From: Phoebastria nigripes
Taxonomy: Eukaryota > Chordata > Aves > Procellariiformes > Diomedeidae
Direction: 5' to 3'
Assembly (NCBI GenBank): GCA_035582835.1
Contig: JAYKAV010000112.1
Coordinates: 2,363,304-2,427,303 of the forward strand
Length of the DNA stretch: 64,000 nucleotides
The notes under the pieces are model-generated. The model saw nothing but the letters and a program-made list of their open reading frames with translations. It was not told the origin of the DNA and did not search any database. Within the stretch, counting starts at the first letter, position 1, and each line of letters starts with the position of its first letter. The position numbers were made by a program, and so were the translations under genes. Below, piece by piece: positions 53,871 to 64,000 of this stretch.

Positions 53871-55810
53871 GACATTTTACTGCTTTCTATTTTTTGCAGC
53901 CTGAAATGGCAGTCACTGACTCTGAAAGAAAGAGGTGTTTTCACCTGCTACCCCCAGCAAATGCATTAAGCTGAAGAGGCTTGCTATTTCTAAGCAGACA
54001 ACTTCTTTTCTAAATTCATTTCATTTCTAAAGATAATAATAATAAAATCTTGCACGAGCAAGAGATGAGCAAATCTTGGATTTTAACCACACACTCTAGT
54101 TAGTTACGGGCTGATGTTTTCCTGAATTGGAAACACTGAAAGGGTAGCACAGCTTTAGAAATGAGCTGATTCAGCCTTGAGTTCAATACACAGGCAATTG
54201 GGAACTCATTTGTTTACCCTTTTTTTTATATCGTAAGTATAAAGTAACACTATCTTTCTTTGTTCTGCATCCACAGGGTGTCAATTACTTTTATTTCAAC
54301 AGTGGCTTAAATCTCAAAGTTGAAGTGAAAAATAAAGGTTTTACTAAAAAATATTTCAGGCATATTAAAATACATTAATATATAAACAGCCTTTGAGCAT
54401 GTTTCTTTTCATCTTTTCCATTCATCTGGTGCTTCATAATGTGTATTCCAGACAGAATCAATTTTGTAAATACTAAATAATAAAATTGTTTTTCTGAATA
54501 TTAATTAATTAATCATTAAAACTGTAACAGCACGTGTGGATATTACTGTGCTGAGGTTCACGCAGTCTGATAACAGACAGGGTCTTGTTACCTTTTTGGT
54601 GAGAAAGGGAAATGAATGAGTTTGGTGTTATTCGGTCCAGTCGTGGTGTTTATTTACAAAGGAAACACACAAAGGCAAGAATATATGCAAAGTCCTGTTT
54701 TTCTGGTCACACTGCACATAAACAAGAGGAATCTCCCTTGTGTTCAGAAATAAGTTGGTCATGGCCACAAGCACATTGCCACAGNATTCTCCTCATGGAT
54801 GGTGCATTTTTACTCTGATCCTTTCTTCCTTTCATATATATCTTTATAATGAAACCAAATCTCCAGCATCTGCATTTTCAAACTGTCCTCAGACACAGGT
54901 ATGGTACATACCTGTTCTTGCTGAGCTGAATCATGTGTAAGGCGCTGTCCTCCTAGTATTTTGGATATTTCCATTCTTTCATTGGAAGTCTGGGTTCTCT
55001 CGTAAAAGCACACCTGTGCAAATACTGTATCTCCTTTGGACTGAAGTACTTGCCAGGTTTCTTAAGGATAGTGCATTAGGGTTTGGGTTTTTTTTCCCTC
55101 TGGCTTCGGTAAAGGCATATGACAGATAAATATTTTTAGTGTCAATCTCTGTTGCATATGGGTGTCATTCTGTGTTCCTTTTATTTATACTGGTTTAAAA
55201 TGTATCAACTAGTGACACTGTATCATGTGATGGTAATAGATAATCAAAATATTTACTCCTTCTATTGCCAAACGAGGGAGAGCACAACCCCTCAAGCCAG
55301 TCTGTCTGACTTCATTGCAAAAGAGCACTTGTATTTCCAAATCGTTTCCATCTCTGCTGCATGGTTTATTTCTATGCTGTAACTAAATCGTACATGTACA
55401 AAAAAACTCAGTTGTAGTGTTTTCTGCGAAGCTGTTTCTTCTTGTGGAGTGATAGCTACACAAAGTGAATGGGGTTTCGTCATTATGGTTGGAGGCCCTA
55501 GTAACAACTGAACTGCATGTTTAAACAAACGTTAGGGCTGCAGTTGTATGGTTTTATGATTGTTTCAGTTTGCTTCTGAGACAGAAGACAGCAAAGAACT
55601 CTGGAAGTTACTTAGTAGTTTAAAAATCTAAAGAATAAGAACAGTACTGCTGGGCCAAGATTGCTGAGGATTTTCTGATTAAAATTTTCTGGTAACAACT
55701 TCACAGTTAAAGTGATCAGTGAAGGGAAAGTGTGTACACTCCAGAACATTTTTTTAAGTATTGTGTTTAAAGAGTATGTTTTGAGTAAAGGGTATCGACT
55801 TTGTTTTCTG
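53871..55810. other. AT-rich non-coding DNA with one acceptor-like site
   Basis: A strong acceptor (tttctattttttgcag, ending 53900) precedes a 24-codon open stretch that reads PEMAVTDSERKRCFHLLPP before a stop. I do not recognise it. Nearby AT-rich runs (attaattaattaatcatt near 54500) are simple sequence. No gene or mobile element is called. Confidence 0.4.
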
Positions 55811-55814
55811 CATC

Positions 55815-55912
55815 TGAAGAGTAAAAGAACAAAATGTTCAGTAAAGATGCAACATATGAAGAGTAAAAGAATAAAATGTTCTGTAAAGATGCAATGTTCT
55901 GTAAGGATGCAA
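55815..55912 (+). repeat. Nested tandem repeat, 42-bp and 18-bp periods
   Basis: A 42-base unit beginning tgaagagtaaaagaa starts at 55815 and again at 55857 with about 4 differences. Its second half, atgttctgtaaagatgca (55876-55893), is then repeated at 55894-55911 as an 18-base unit with one change. This indicates two rounds of local duplication with different breakpoints. The translated frame shows the same periodicity (KCSVKMQ-like), but that is a by-product and not evidence for a protein. Confidence 0.9.
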
Positions 55913-58900
55913 TATTCAGAATAGAAATTTCTAAAAATTATTTTTAGAAGGGAGTTTTAAAAATTGCTTAGAAATAGTTTGGCTAATCCATCTGAAGGAA
56001 GTTTGAGCATCCTGGGAAAGTTGCGGTACGTATTGTTTCCAAGGGAAGCAAATAAGGAAATACAATGGCTGCATCAGATTAGTTTGGTTGCAATCTATTG
56101 TGATTCACTCCTTGCTAATGAATATTTTAATTACTCTCAACAGTTATCCTGAGGTCCTTTTGAGGAACTGATCTGAAATCTATATAATTCAAAGAAAAGT
56201 CTCCAAATGACTAAGTGCCATTAGACCTGAATGAACTGTCTCTCCTGTGAATACCTTTCGTTCTGTAACGCAACATTAAAACACACAGCAATATCAGCCC
56301 ATGGAAGCTGCCAGAAAGAGAGGGATCAGTAGCCAAAGTTACCTTTTTTTACCTGCGTGTAAATCTTAGAATAAAATGCAGAAAGCTTTTGGCTGAACTT
56401 TGGAAGTCTTTCAGCTTTCCTCTTCCTTCTGTCTGTTGAATTTATGGGCCTGGTAAATGTGAGCGTGGGTGGCTCAGATCATATGTAAAAACGTGAGCAT
56501 ATTGATAAAATCATTAGTTTTTAGGTGGCTTCAATGATCTGTATTTTTTCCAAGGCAGAGTGTTATATTTACTACCTATGGGGTTTGGAGAGGTTTAGAT
56601 TACTGAGGTTTAAACTGGTTGCATCTAACAGTGAATAAAGACAGTTGATGCACAGAAGTATGGCAACAGCCAACACACAGCAACCAGAAGTTCCCAAGAC
56701 CAGCCCTGCAGAATTGTATGACTGTTTGGTATTCACAGCACTTTTATAAGGAAGAGAAATACTTATTAAAACACATTCACATAAATACAAGTGCTGGCTT
56801 GTGGGAAAAGATTGATTCCAACACCTTAAAATGTTCTATTTCAGTTTCTGCACTGTTACCTCTGTGTGAATTCAGACGAAATCCACAGCAGAGAAATAAG
56901 GAGGGATCTATTGCTCTGGTCTGATAATATTGTAACAACAAGTGTAATCTAAAAAGTGCATAGTGGCAGAAACAAGTATGGGGGAATACATTTAGAGGAA
57001 GAAATATGATTTCCGTGGAAGGAGGAATGCATTTAAAAGCACAGACCAAATCAGATATACTCAGAAACAAAAATATGGCAAAGAGGATAAAGGTCCAGTG
57101 GCATTGANCATATAATGGGTGACTGTGGGTGGAATACTAAAAAAATCAATAAATGAAGACTTTGCCTGAGCACAAACTCCGTTTATATAAGGAGAAAGAA
57201 ATATCTAGCAGGCAGAAACCAACAGAAAAAGCCAGCGTTTGGCCTGAAAGGAGGGAAGCATCCATGTTTAATTCTGGGTTGTATTGAGTCTTGCATCATA
57301 GCATTCTACATGAATCATTATTTTATTGTTTACTGGGAGAAACATACATCTCCTTTACAGGAGTACAACCCCATCAGAACCTGTAGAGTTCTAATAGCAT
57401 CACATTAGCTGAATCTGGCCCATTGTTTGTAAATTGTCTGTCTGAGCTCAGTCCAGAATCTGAATCACACAACAGAAGTATTTTAAAATGTGCAGCTCTT
57501 CTGCTATGACTCTCTTCTAGAGAATGTTTATCTGAGCATGGACATGCCATAGGTCTGGTGCATTAAAGCTATGAATATGCTCTCATCCTGTCTAAGTACG
57601 ATAGTAACTGTAGTTACATGTAAACTGAGCACTATGACTGTTGTTGCAGGTTTGCATCAATATCTTCTCCTTCTAAAGCTTCCTTTCAGTCAAAATTGAA
57701 CATAATCCTTGAATGCAAGAATAAGCATATTTAAAATAAAACTGTGATAATGCTAACACGATGATGTAGAAACAGTCTGAAAGCAGCAACTGCTTATACC
57801 TGGGCTGTAACTTACACCCTGGTTTTGCCAAGTGTCAGGGTGCCAAAGCAGAGCTTTACCTCTGCTTTGTGTCGTCTTTCTTCATCAGCCTGTCTCATGA
57901 GCTCTTCCCTGTGCATCAGTCATGCTTGGATCCTGATACTGGGGCATCAGTCCGCTCCTGGGAAACTCCAAAGTCCAGATCACAAAAGCACAGAGGTCTC
58001 CAACTCCTATTTACCGACCTGTCACGCCACTCAAACTACACCCTCAAAGCGGGCTCTTGTCTCCCTTTCCCATACTCCTGGGCCTTTACATCACTTTTTG
58101 GTGAGGCAGCCCATCAGCAGATGGCATCAGGCATCTCCACACGCTGCAGAGGTGCAGCGTGTCACTGTCATCCCTCCAATATCATTAGACCCCATGCACA
58201 TGGCTTCACACGCTCTTGAAGTCTGTGTTTCGGTTTCCAAATGCACACTGATGTGTATGTGCAGTGTGAAGTATGCACTTGCATAGTATTAAGATATGTA
58301 AGTAGCTTTGTGGCTTTAGCCCTAAGTGTACTTGGACAAGTCCCATGACTTCAGGTTTAGTTCAGATTTTCTGTTTTTAACACTATAAATCATCTAAAAT
58401 AAACAGTTCGAATGTTTAGTAGTGACAATCAATGACAGTGACCAACGAATCAAATCAACATTAAGTAGACAACTGATGCTTCTAAATATAATTAATACAT
58501 TTTTTCTAATAAATCAGAAAAAAATCTGATTAATTTATTCTGATTATTTCCCATTAAAATTTGAACAATTTATTTGATGAGAGCTTTGGTAAGGAGTTTA
58601 AGGTCATAAGTAATTTAGGAGCCTGCATCCTAACTGCACCTAGGCACCTTTGAAAAAAAAGAGCTGTTGCCTATTTTATTATATAAGTTGGAGTTTATTT
58701 TAGGACTTTCTGTGAAAGATTAATGCTAAATGATGAAGAAGTGTGGCTGGGTGGTTCTCGAGGCCATCAATTGTAAACTGTCCTAGATTACATCTGAACA
58801 TGGAGTGTTTCCTTCCCTAGGATCACGGTAAACAATGCAGATGCATCCTGACTGCGTGTTGTGCTAAGACGTAGGTGCATACGTTCCCTTCATCTTCTAC

Positions 58901-59004
58901 TACTCAGTTGGAAAGAAATCAGTGTATATGGTGCAGGGAGAGAGTCATAATAGACTCCATTTTTCATGTCACTGAGCTAAACAAGCCAGTGTTTTATTCA
59001 TAAG
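55913..59004. other. Non-coding DNA; weak old-repeat trace near 58.6 kb
   Basis: The GC-richer segment at 57825-58290 holds overlapping plus-strand frames (153 and 116 codons) without recognisable domains, so these are treated as chance. At 58605-58660 the phrases 'atttaggagcctgcatcc' and 'cctaggcacctttgaaaa' resemble a recalled ancient amniote palindromic repeat. The match is short and I do not assign it. Confidence 0.45.
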
Positions 59005-59375
59005 ACAGGTTCTCTCTTCCCTTGGACTTTTATTAGCCCTTCTCTACATCTTTTCCAGTTTAAGTTTTTGAGGAAAGGTGTCCAGAACTTCACAGAGTAT
59101 TTTAGGTGAAATTATAACTGGTGTCTTGTGCAGTGGCACTGCTACTTCCATCACCTGCTGCATGCTAGGATTACAGTAGTATCTTTCAAATACATGCTTC
59201 ACTAGTAACTCATAGTACGCTTGCAACCACCCAAAATACCCAGCTTCATCTTCCACGCTTCCTACCAGCTGATCAGCTAACATTGTTGTCGTTCTTAGTC
59301 CCTAGACACATGACCTTCCACTTCTGTATTCCCCAATTTCAAACCGCTTCATCCTCGTTGACTGAAAGGAGACCT
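59005..59375 (-). mobile_element. CR1-type LINE fragment, antisense, decayed
   Basis: On the minus strand, 59103-59078 reads KYSVKFWTP in one frame, which corresponds to the conserved LEYCVQFWAP-like box late in the CR1 reverse-transcriptase ORF; downstream of it comes KNLNWKRCREG. The plus-strand phrases 'aggtgtccagaacttcac', 'ggtgtcttgtgcagtggcac' and 'cacatgaccttccacttc' follow in the order of the recalled antisense CR1 consensus. The fragment covers only the 3' part of the ORF and carries frameshifts. The open minus-strand frame at 59044-59283 is a shifted shadow of this element, not a gene. It cannot be the same insertion as the copy at 62.65 kb, since both contain the same box. Confidence 0.75.
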
Positions 59376-60470
59376 TAACTAAGTAGGAGTAACTGGAGTG
59401 TGTCCCGAACAAATGACAGTTGAAGAAATTCTAGCCTTAGGAAAGGCAGGGGCTAATTTCCTGTATTTTTCAATATAATTTGTATTTGTCATTACTGGAA
59501 ACGCCCAAATGACATTACATTTTGTAGTCATTTGAAGAATATTCCCACAAAGGAAAGTCAACCAATTCTGAAAACACAAAGTATGTAAAATAAATTCTTG
59601 TACTCCAAAAAAAAGCAATATTACCTACTGATATTTTTAAAGTCAATTTTAATTAAATGAGCCTTCTAGAATTCATGGCCTCAGGTAAAGGTTTTGAAAC
59701 AATAGCTCCAAGCAGTGACTCTTCGTATATTTCACATGGCTTGTGAATGATCAGCAGATTACTTTTTTGAAATGGTAACATTAACCATAAACCACAAGCT
59801 TTTTAAAGCCCAGGTAGGGGAGCCGTGTTACTGAAAATATGAGTTAGTGTGTCATGAAGACACTGGATGTTTCTCTCGTGTACACTAGCAGGGAACCAGG
59901 ATTTAAAGCCTGCATGCCTGCACATGCAAATGCATGTATAATCTGCATATCTGGTAGGAAAGCTAAATCCTTTATATTTGTATTTAGTTATTATATTATC
60001 AGGGACCCACTTTATGAATCCATTTGGAATATTTCTACCATGTCATGTTATTCTAATAATAAGACGTACATCAATAATTCTAGCAAAGGCCTTTTCTAAG
60101 CATAAAATAAATCACTCCACTGGGGAACAGGGTCTGAACTCAAAGTCATTTCTTGTATTAGTGTAAATGCATTTGTTACAGTTAGTTGTAAAAGATAACC
60201 AATCAACGATGTTTTTCAAATGCATCCATTTCCATCATTATGACTGCATTTCTAAGAGCTTTTTTCCCGGTATAGCATCAGATGTTTTAATGTGCTCAGC
60301 ATCCAGCAGCTTCTACTCTGAAGGCAAGCTGCTGGATTTGGGACCACGTAGAAAAGCTGGCCACATAGGAGTGAATTCTTTGGGAGATGAACCTGGACAA
60401 ACATGAAAGAGATAATGTAAAACTGGATTATATCCTGAAGTACGGATCACACATACGTTTCGTTTCTGAG
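59376..60470. other. Non-coding DNA, nothing recognised
   Basis: No gene or assignable repeat is seen. At 59911-59937 a cluster of TGCATG/ATGCAAAT motifs with alternating purine-pyrimidine bases occurs. The short plus-strand frames at 59854-60406 have no recognisable motifs. Confidence 0.5.
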
Positions 60471-61082
60471 TTTGAGATACAGTCTACTTTTTGTTGTTGT
60501 TTTATATAATTAATGATTTGGTAATTCTGTTTCCTCTAGTAGCTGATAATTGCAATTCTAATTAGAAAACGATACAAACTTACTATAGTCCTCACAGAAA
60601 CTAGCTAATTGTGCAGAAAAAGTATCTGTTTGCATAAATAGGAACAGAATCAAAATTCACTATAGCACACTAAGGTGGATGAATAATTATTTTTAGCTTG
60701 TCCACTGATCTATATTGGCATGCAATATAGTTTTAGGTACATCTTTCTCATCTAGCAGAATTTGAACTATTTACAGGTTTTGTACCATGTAGAAAATGTG
60801 ATACTTGGTTATGAGCAGAGCCATTTTGTCTACATACTGTGAATAAAATCAGATCATTTAATAGTGAAACAAACATTCTCAAAATTTAAACTGCTAAAAG
60901 AATTTATCTGTGGATTGAACAGATATTTTAAAGTCAAATATTTCCTTCTTTACTAGCGTGACCTGTGCTCTGTGTATGAGAGGTGATAACCTAACCAACT
61001 TTGCACTTGGTGTGAATAGTGCGACTTCTTGATTTGTTTGAGATTATGTTGCTCTTGCAACAGTTGTCAGAGTTCAGCTTTT
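60471..61082. promoter_or_regulatory. Homeobox-motif-rich AT block upstream of CpG cluster
   Basis: Many ATTA/TAAT cores are present (tataattaatgatttgg, gctgataattgcaattc, ctaattagaaaacg, gatgaataattattttt) in non-repetitive sequence that ends at the start of a CpG-rich segment. The arrangement of a motif-dense AT block abutting a CpG cluster resembles an upstream regulatory region. Base composition alone generates such cores, so confidence is low. Confidence 0.22.
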
Positions 61083-61593
61083 CGTGATCAAATCACCCTA
61101 GAAAGCCGACGCGCTCTCTTTCTGCAATACATTTTATAACCCCAGAGAGTCCAGAGACTCTCCAGCGTGCTGCCGTGCGGAGGAGCAGCCTCGCCAGGGA
61201 CAGGGCAGACAGTGATCTGTCAGAAATACGGACGTAAAGCCAGCAGCTACTTCCTTGCACTGCATCAAGACCCTGCATGTCAGGCGAGCGGCGTTGGCTG
61301 CCTGGAGGCTTGCATAGCAGTTGCGTGGTAGCGGCAGCCAGCTGGGTGGCAGCAATTTGTCCCTGGGCACGGCAGCAAGTCCAAGAGCCGCGCTGTCAAC
61401 AACTGACCCAAAATCCAGGGCTACAGATGTAGATGAGAGCGGTGGAGAGGCTACACGAGGAGCTATGGGATTGGAGGTCCCAATTTGAGGAGAGAGATGT
61501 AACTGAGTGGAGAATCGTTCTGCAGGGGATTTATAGTTCTGTCTCCTGACATAGACCAGAAATCTATGTAATTGTTGTGTTGTCTTGAAAAGG
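61083..61593 (+). promoter_or_regulatory. CpG-rich segment with TATA-like box and splice donor; possible promoter/first exon
   Basis: I count about 20 CpGs between 61083 and 61457, in GC-rich sequence surrounded by AT-rich, CpG-poor DNA. A TATA-like tttataac lies at 61133-61140 near its left end. A strong donor (gaaaagg|gtaagta) follows at 61594, so a transcript starting near 61.17 kb could have a first exon of about 430 bases ending at 61593. Plus-strand frames inside are short, which points to a non-coding or 5'UTR exon. Minus-strand frames of 61 and 78 codons (61093-61370) overlap and are not recognised. The alternative is a GC-rich patch with no function. Confidence 0.32.
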
Positions 61594-62369
61594 GTAAGTA
61601 CACCACTTTAACTGGGGTTTTAACCAATTCAAAAATCTTTCAACATGTAAAAACCACTGACATAAAATGTGAATGGTGTTGCAATTGGAAAATAAGGTCA
61701 AGAATATTACCCCCATCAATCAACATAAATTGGAAAGAACACAGTTCTGACTTTGAGCTCCGAAGTAATTTAAATTTCACATAGACTAAATGTATGTATC
61801 ATCTTCAAACAATATTTTCACTTGGAATAATGTATCTCTTGTGTTTATTTGCTAACTTCCCAACTATAAAATAGATATTTTAGCTATGTGATTCATTACC
61901 GTGTCATTTGCTTCAAAGGCAGTTTACTTCTACTTCACAAAAATCTGATTTTTTCATGTTCTTATTCATGCTATGCATATACAAGTACCAAAAGGTAATA
62001 ATTAGACGCATCTGCTTACATTTGCCAGGAGCAGATGTTAGACAAATTAAAGTGAATGTAACTATCACTCAACATCATTAAAGAAGCGACTCTATAATAA
62101 TTTCTGAACCTTGACAGGCAGTTAAATATTCTACATTGGCATATTTATGCTATTTGCAAAAATCTCATGTACAAAATTATCTTCATATGCAGTTGAATCA
62201 AAAATGAATTGTGTAAGTGTTCCAGGTCACAATTTCTACTTCCTTTCTCCCTGGAACGATAAGTTGTCAGCTCCGACAGCAATGCTTATTAACACCACAG
62301 GACAACCACATCAGCTCATGAACAATGCAGCGGAGTCCTAAATGACTTAACAGCGCACTCCAAGAAGAC
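61594..62369. other. AT-rich non-coding DNA
   Basis: Nothing is recognised. Short plus-strand frames at 61572-61784 and 62147-62341 have no motif. If the donor at 61594 is real, this would be intron. Confidence 0.5.
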
Positions 62370-62570
62370 AAGGAAATGAGAATGGCGTTACGAAGTCAGA
62401 CCAGAAGTCCCTCTTTCTCAGTCTCCTGTTGGCAACTGTGGGCAATGGTGAAGGCTCAAGAAGAGTATGAAAGTAGGATGAGACTAAATTGTGGTATTTC
62501 TTTGATATTTTCCCAGCATCGAACTATGAAACTGCTCAGGGGCTTCCTGGGACCTTTGCATATTTTTGGT
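62370..62570 (+). mobile_element. Diverged old interspersed repeat, copy C
   Basis: The phrases 'agaatggcgttacgaagtc', 'agaccagaagtccctc', 'cagtctcctgttggcaac' and 'aggggcttcctgggacc' follow the order of copies A and B and of the recalled consensus (…gtcagaccaaaggtcca…cagtatcctg…). It has the same plus orientation. It sits just left of the antisense CR1 copy. The family name is not assigned. Confidence 0.5.
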
Positions 62571-62649
62571 GTCAAGCAGTGGGTGAGAACTGCCCAGTTT
62601 AAACATGCACATCCGTACACATATGCATGAAAATGGAGTATCCTTTCAT

Positions 62650-64000
62650 TTGTTTTGAGCCCAACATCTGGTAATTTCTTTTGCTGCTCTCTGTTTCTTA
62701 CAAGTGAGGAGCTGTGAATAGCTGTTGGCATCCTCCACAGCATTATCACAGATATCTGCAATGTATCACTTAGTTGCTTCTCTTCTAGGCAGAAAAGTCC
62801 GTGCGTGTTTANTCTGTCTTTGCATGGGAGACGTTCTGTGCCTTTCATTCCCCTTGCTGCAGTTCCTGGTACCTTGTTATACTCCATCCTGTGGGGGACG
62901 GGGACCAGAACTGCATGCAGTATTCAATATGTAAGTAGACTAAAATGATGCAGCGCAATGATTTTTCCTTTTTTCTACTTCTTTTCCAAACAGTCTTAAC
63001 ATTCTGTTTGCTTATTTTGACTTTACAGAATATTGAACTGATCTCTTTATAAAGCTGTTGATTAATCTCGCAACATTTTTTTTCCTGAGTGGTCCTAGTT
63101 AGCTCAGAACCTACCACTTGGCCCATAGTTAGGACTGGTTTTTCCCCATATGCATTACTTTGCATCAGCATTGAATTTTATCTATTTTATCACTCAGGCA
63201 TTCAGAATGCTGCTGTCCTTCTGCACCTCCTCACACTCACATCTTTCGTTTTTACTATTCTGGGAAATGTTGCAGCAAATATAAGCACCTTAATGTGCAT
63301 CCCCTGTCTATGCCGTTTATGAGGATGATGACCAGAATGGAGTCCTGCACAGATCCGTGCTCATGTCTGCAAGTGACCTCCGCTGTTGTGAAAACTGACT
63401 GCTAGGCTCTGTTGTTCGTTTCTTGTCTTTTACCTGGTCATTAATACATGGCAGGATCTACTTTCTTGTTCTGCAAGGCTTTCTTTAAGACCATTTGATG
63501 ATTTATAATAAGTGTTTATGCCTTTAGCAAATTTTTGCTTATGTGTTTTTGGCTTCCCTTTCTATGTTTATCTTCTTATCTATTTTTTCTCCTTTGGATG
63601 TGACTTCTTATTTTTGAAGTACATCTTTTTACTTTTAATAAAATTGTTTACCTGAAATTTTAAACATTCTGGGTTTGTTTGTTTGTTACTCAACAGTTAT
63701 TTTTGATATACAGAAGTTCATATTATGATGACTAAGCAATCTTTTCTCCAACTTGGAAACGAGCTGCCTCATTTTTATACAATTTACTTTTTGAAATTAA
63801 ATACTATTTTTATGTCATTTTAGACTTCTCTCAGTTTTAAAATATGATTTCGCAATTCCATCAGGGTTATGGAGCAGTTGTTCTGTCACAGCATTTTGAC
63901 CCATGACTTGCACATTGCTCAGAACCAAGTCAAGAGTGTCTTGCCTTGTTTCAGCTTTCACCAAAAGCTCCTCCATGAATCAGTCATTTATGGTGTCATT
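62650..64000 (-). mobile_element. CR1-type LINE, antisense, decayed, truncated by window edge
   Basis: Read on the minus strand, the element shows reverse-transcriptase landmarks in the right order. From 5' to 3' these are: a GVPQGSVLGP-like stretch seen as EHGSVQDS (HGSV at 63359-63348), followed by ILINGID; the catalytic FADD box degraded to FAAT at 63279-63268; and the C-terminal box HIEYCMQFWSP at about 62931-62899. Plus-strand phrases such as 'tgtgaaaactgactgc', 'ttgaattttatctatttt' and 'gaaccaagtcaagagtgtc' match recalled antisense CR1 sequence of turtles and birds. The upstream region (63520-64000) resembles the part before the RT core, and the middle of the RT seems deleted near 63480-63520. 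Loss of the catalytic aspartates, plus frameshifts and stops, make it inactive. It continues past 64000. Confidence 0.85.

Noticed and set aside
57825..58286. 153-codon plus-strand frame with an overlapping 116-codon frame
   Set aside because: Two frames are open at once on the same strand in a locally GC-richer segment, with Ser/Pro/His-rich low-information peptides and no domain.
58605..58660. Resemblance to an ancient palindromic 'ttaggtgcctaa' amniote repeat (also near 1540-1860 and 8455-8525)
   Set aside because: The matches are short and partial. I cannot separate them from chance without a library search.
59044..59283. 79-codon minus-strand frame that looks protein-like
   Set aside because: It is a frame-shifted reading of a CR1-type LINE fragment, not a host gene.
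62845..63171. 108-codon minus-strand frame
   Set aside because: It contains the CR1 reverse-transcriptase C-terminal box and belongs to the decayed LINE.
1..64000. CRISPR arrays, operons, prophage, rRNA or snRNA genes, endogenous retroviral LTRs
   Set aside because: No regularly spaced repeats, bacterial-type gene packing, recognisable RNA-gene cores or LTR pairs were seen anywhere in the window.

Overview
The window looks like vertebrate nuclear DNA, most likely from a bird or another sauropsid. It is AT-rich by eye and has no operons, no ribosome-binding sites and no long coherent reading frame. The only transposon family I can recognise is the CR1-type LINE, the dominant LINE of birds and reptiles. 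Nothing resembling Alu, B1 or young L1 is visible. Scattered single ambiguous bases suggest an older draft assembly.

I find no protein-coding gene that I can name. Most open frames are 60-180 codons, lie on both strands, overlap each other and show no recognisable domain, so they read as chance frames in non-coding DNA. The window is best described as intergenic or deep intronic, repeat-poor sequence. The supported features are: (i) CR1 remains, chiefly a long decayed antisense copy at about 62.65-64.0 kb that runs off the right edge and a second antisense fragment at about 59.0-59.4 kb; (ii) three diverged plus-strand copies of an older interspersed repeat near 5.0, 14.8 and 62.4 kb; (iii) simple, tandem and inverted repeats, including a purine-rich tract with a canonical G-quadruplex motif at 51.9 kb, a 42/18-bp tandem repeat at 55.8 kb and a perfect 13-bp-arm palindrome at 42.8 kb; (iv) two local CpG-rich segments at 20.6-21.1 kb and 61.1-61.5 kb, which are the best candidates for promoters or first exons.

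Layout: 0-20 kb is plain AT-rich DNA with two microsatellites and two old repeat fragments. At 20.6-21.1 kb lies a GC-rich island. At 25.6-26.6 kb the minus strand holds an exon-like unit and coding-like frames of unknown identity. From 26.6 to 51.8 kb the DNA is mostly featureless, except for blocks dense in homeodomain/POU-type motifs near 42-43.4 kb that look like candidate regulatory DNA. From 51.8 to 56 kb are the purine tract and the tandem repeat. From 59 kb to the end are CR1 remains, a homeobox-motif-rich block (60.5-61.08 kb) directly next to the second CpG cluster, and a good splice donor at 61.59 kb.

Nothing here shows a complete new biological system. The most testable ideas are an unannotated non-coding transcript starting near 61.1 kb and an unrecognised exon or gene relic on the minus strand at 25.6-26.6 kb. 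Family assignments rest on recalled repeat and protein motifs, not on a search.
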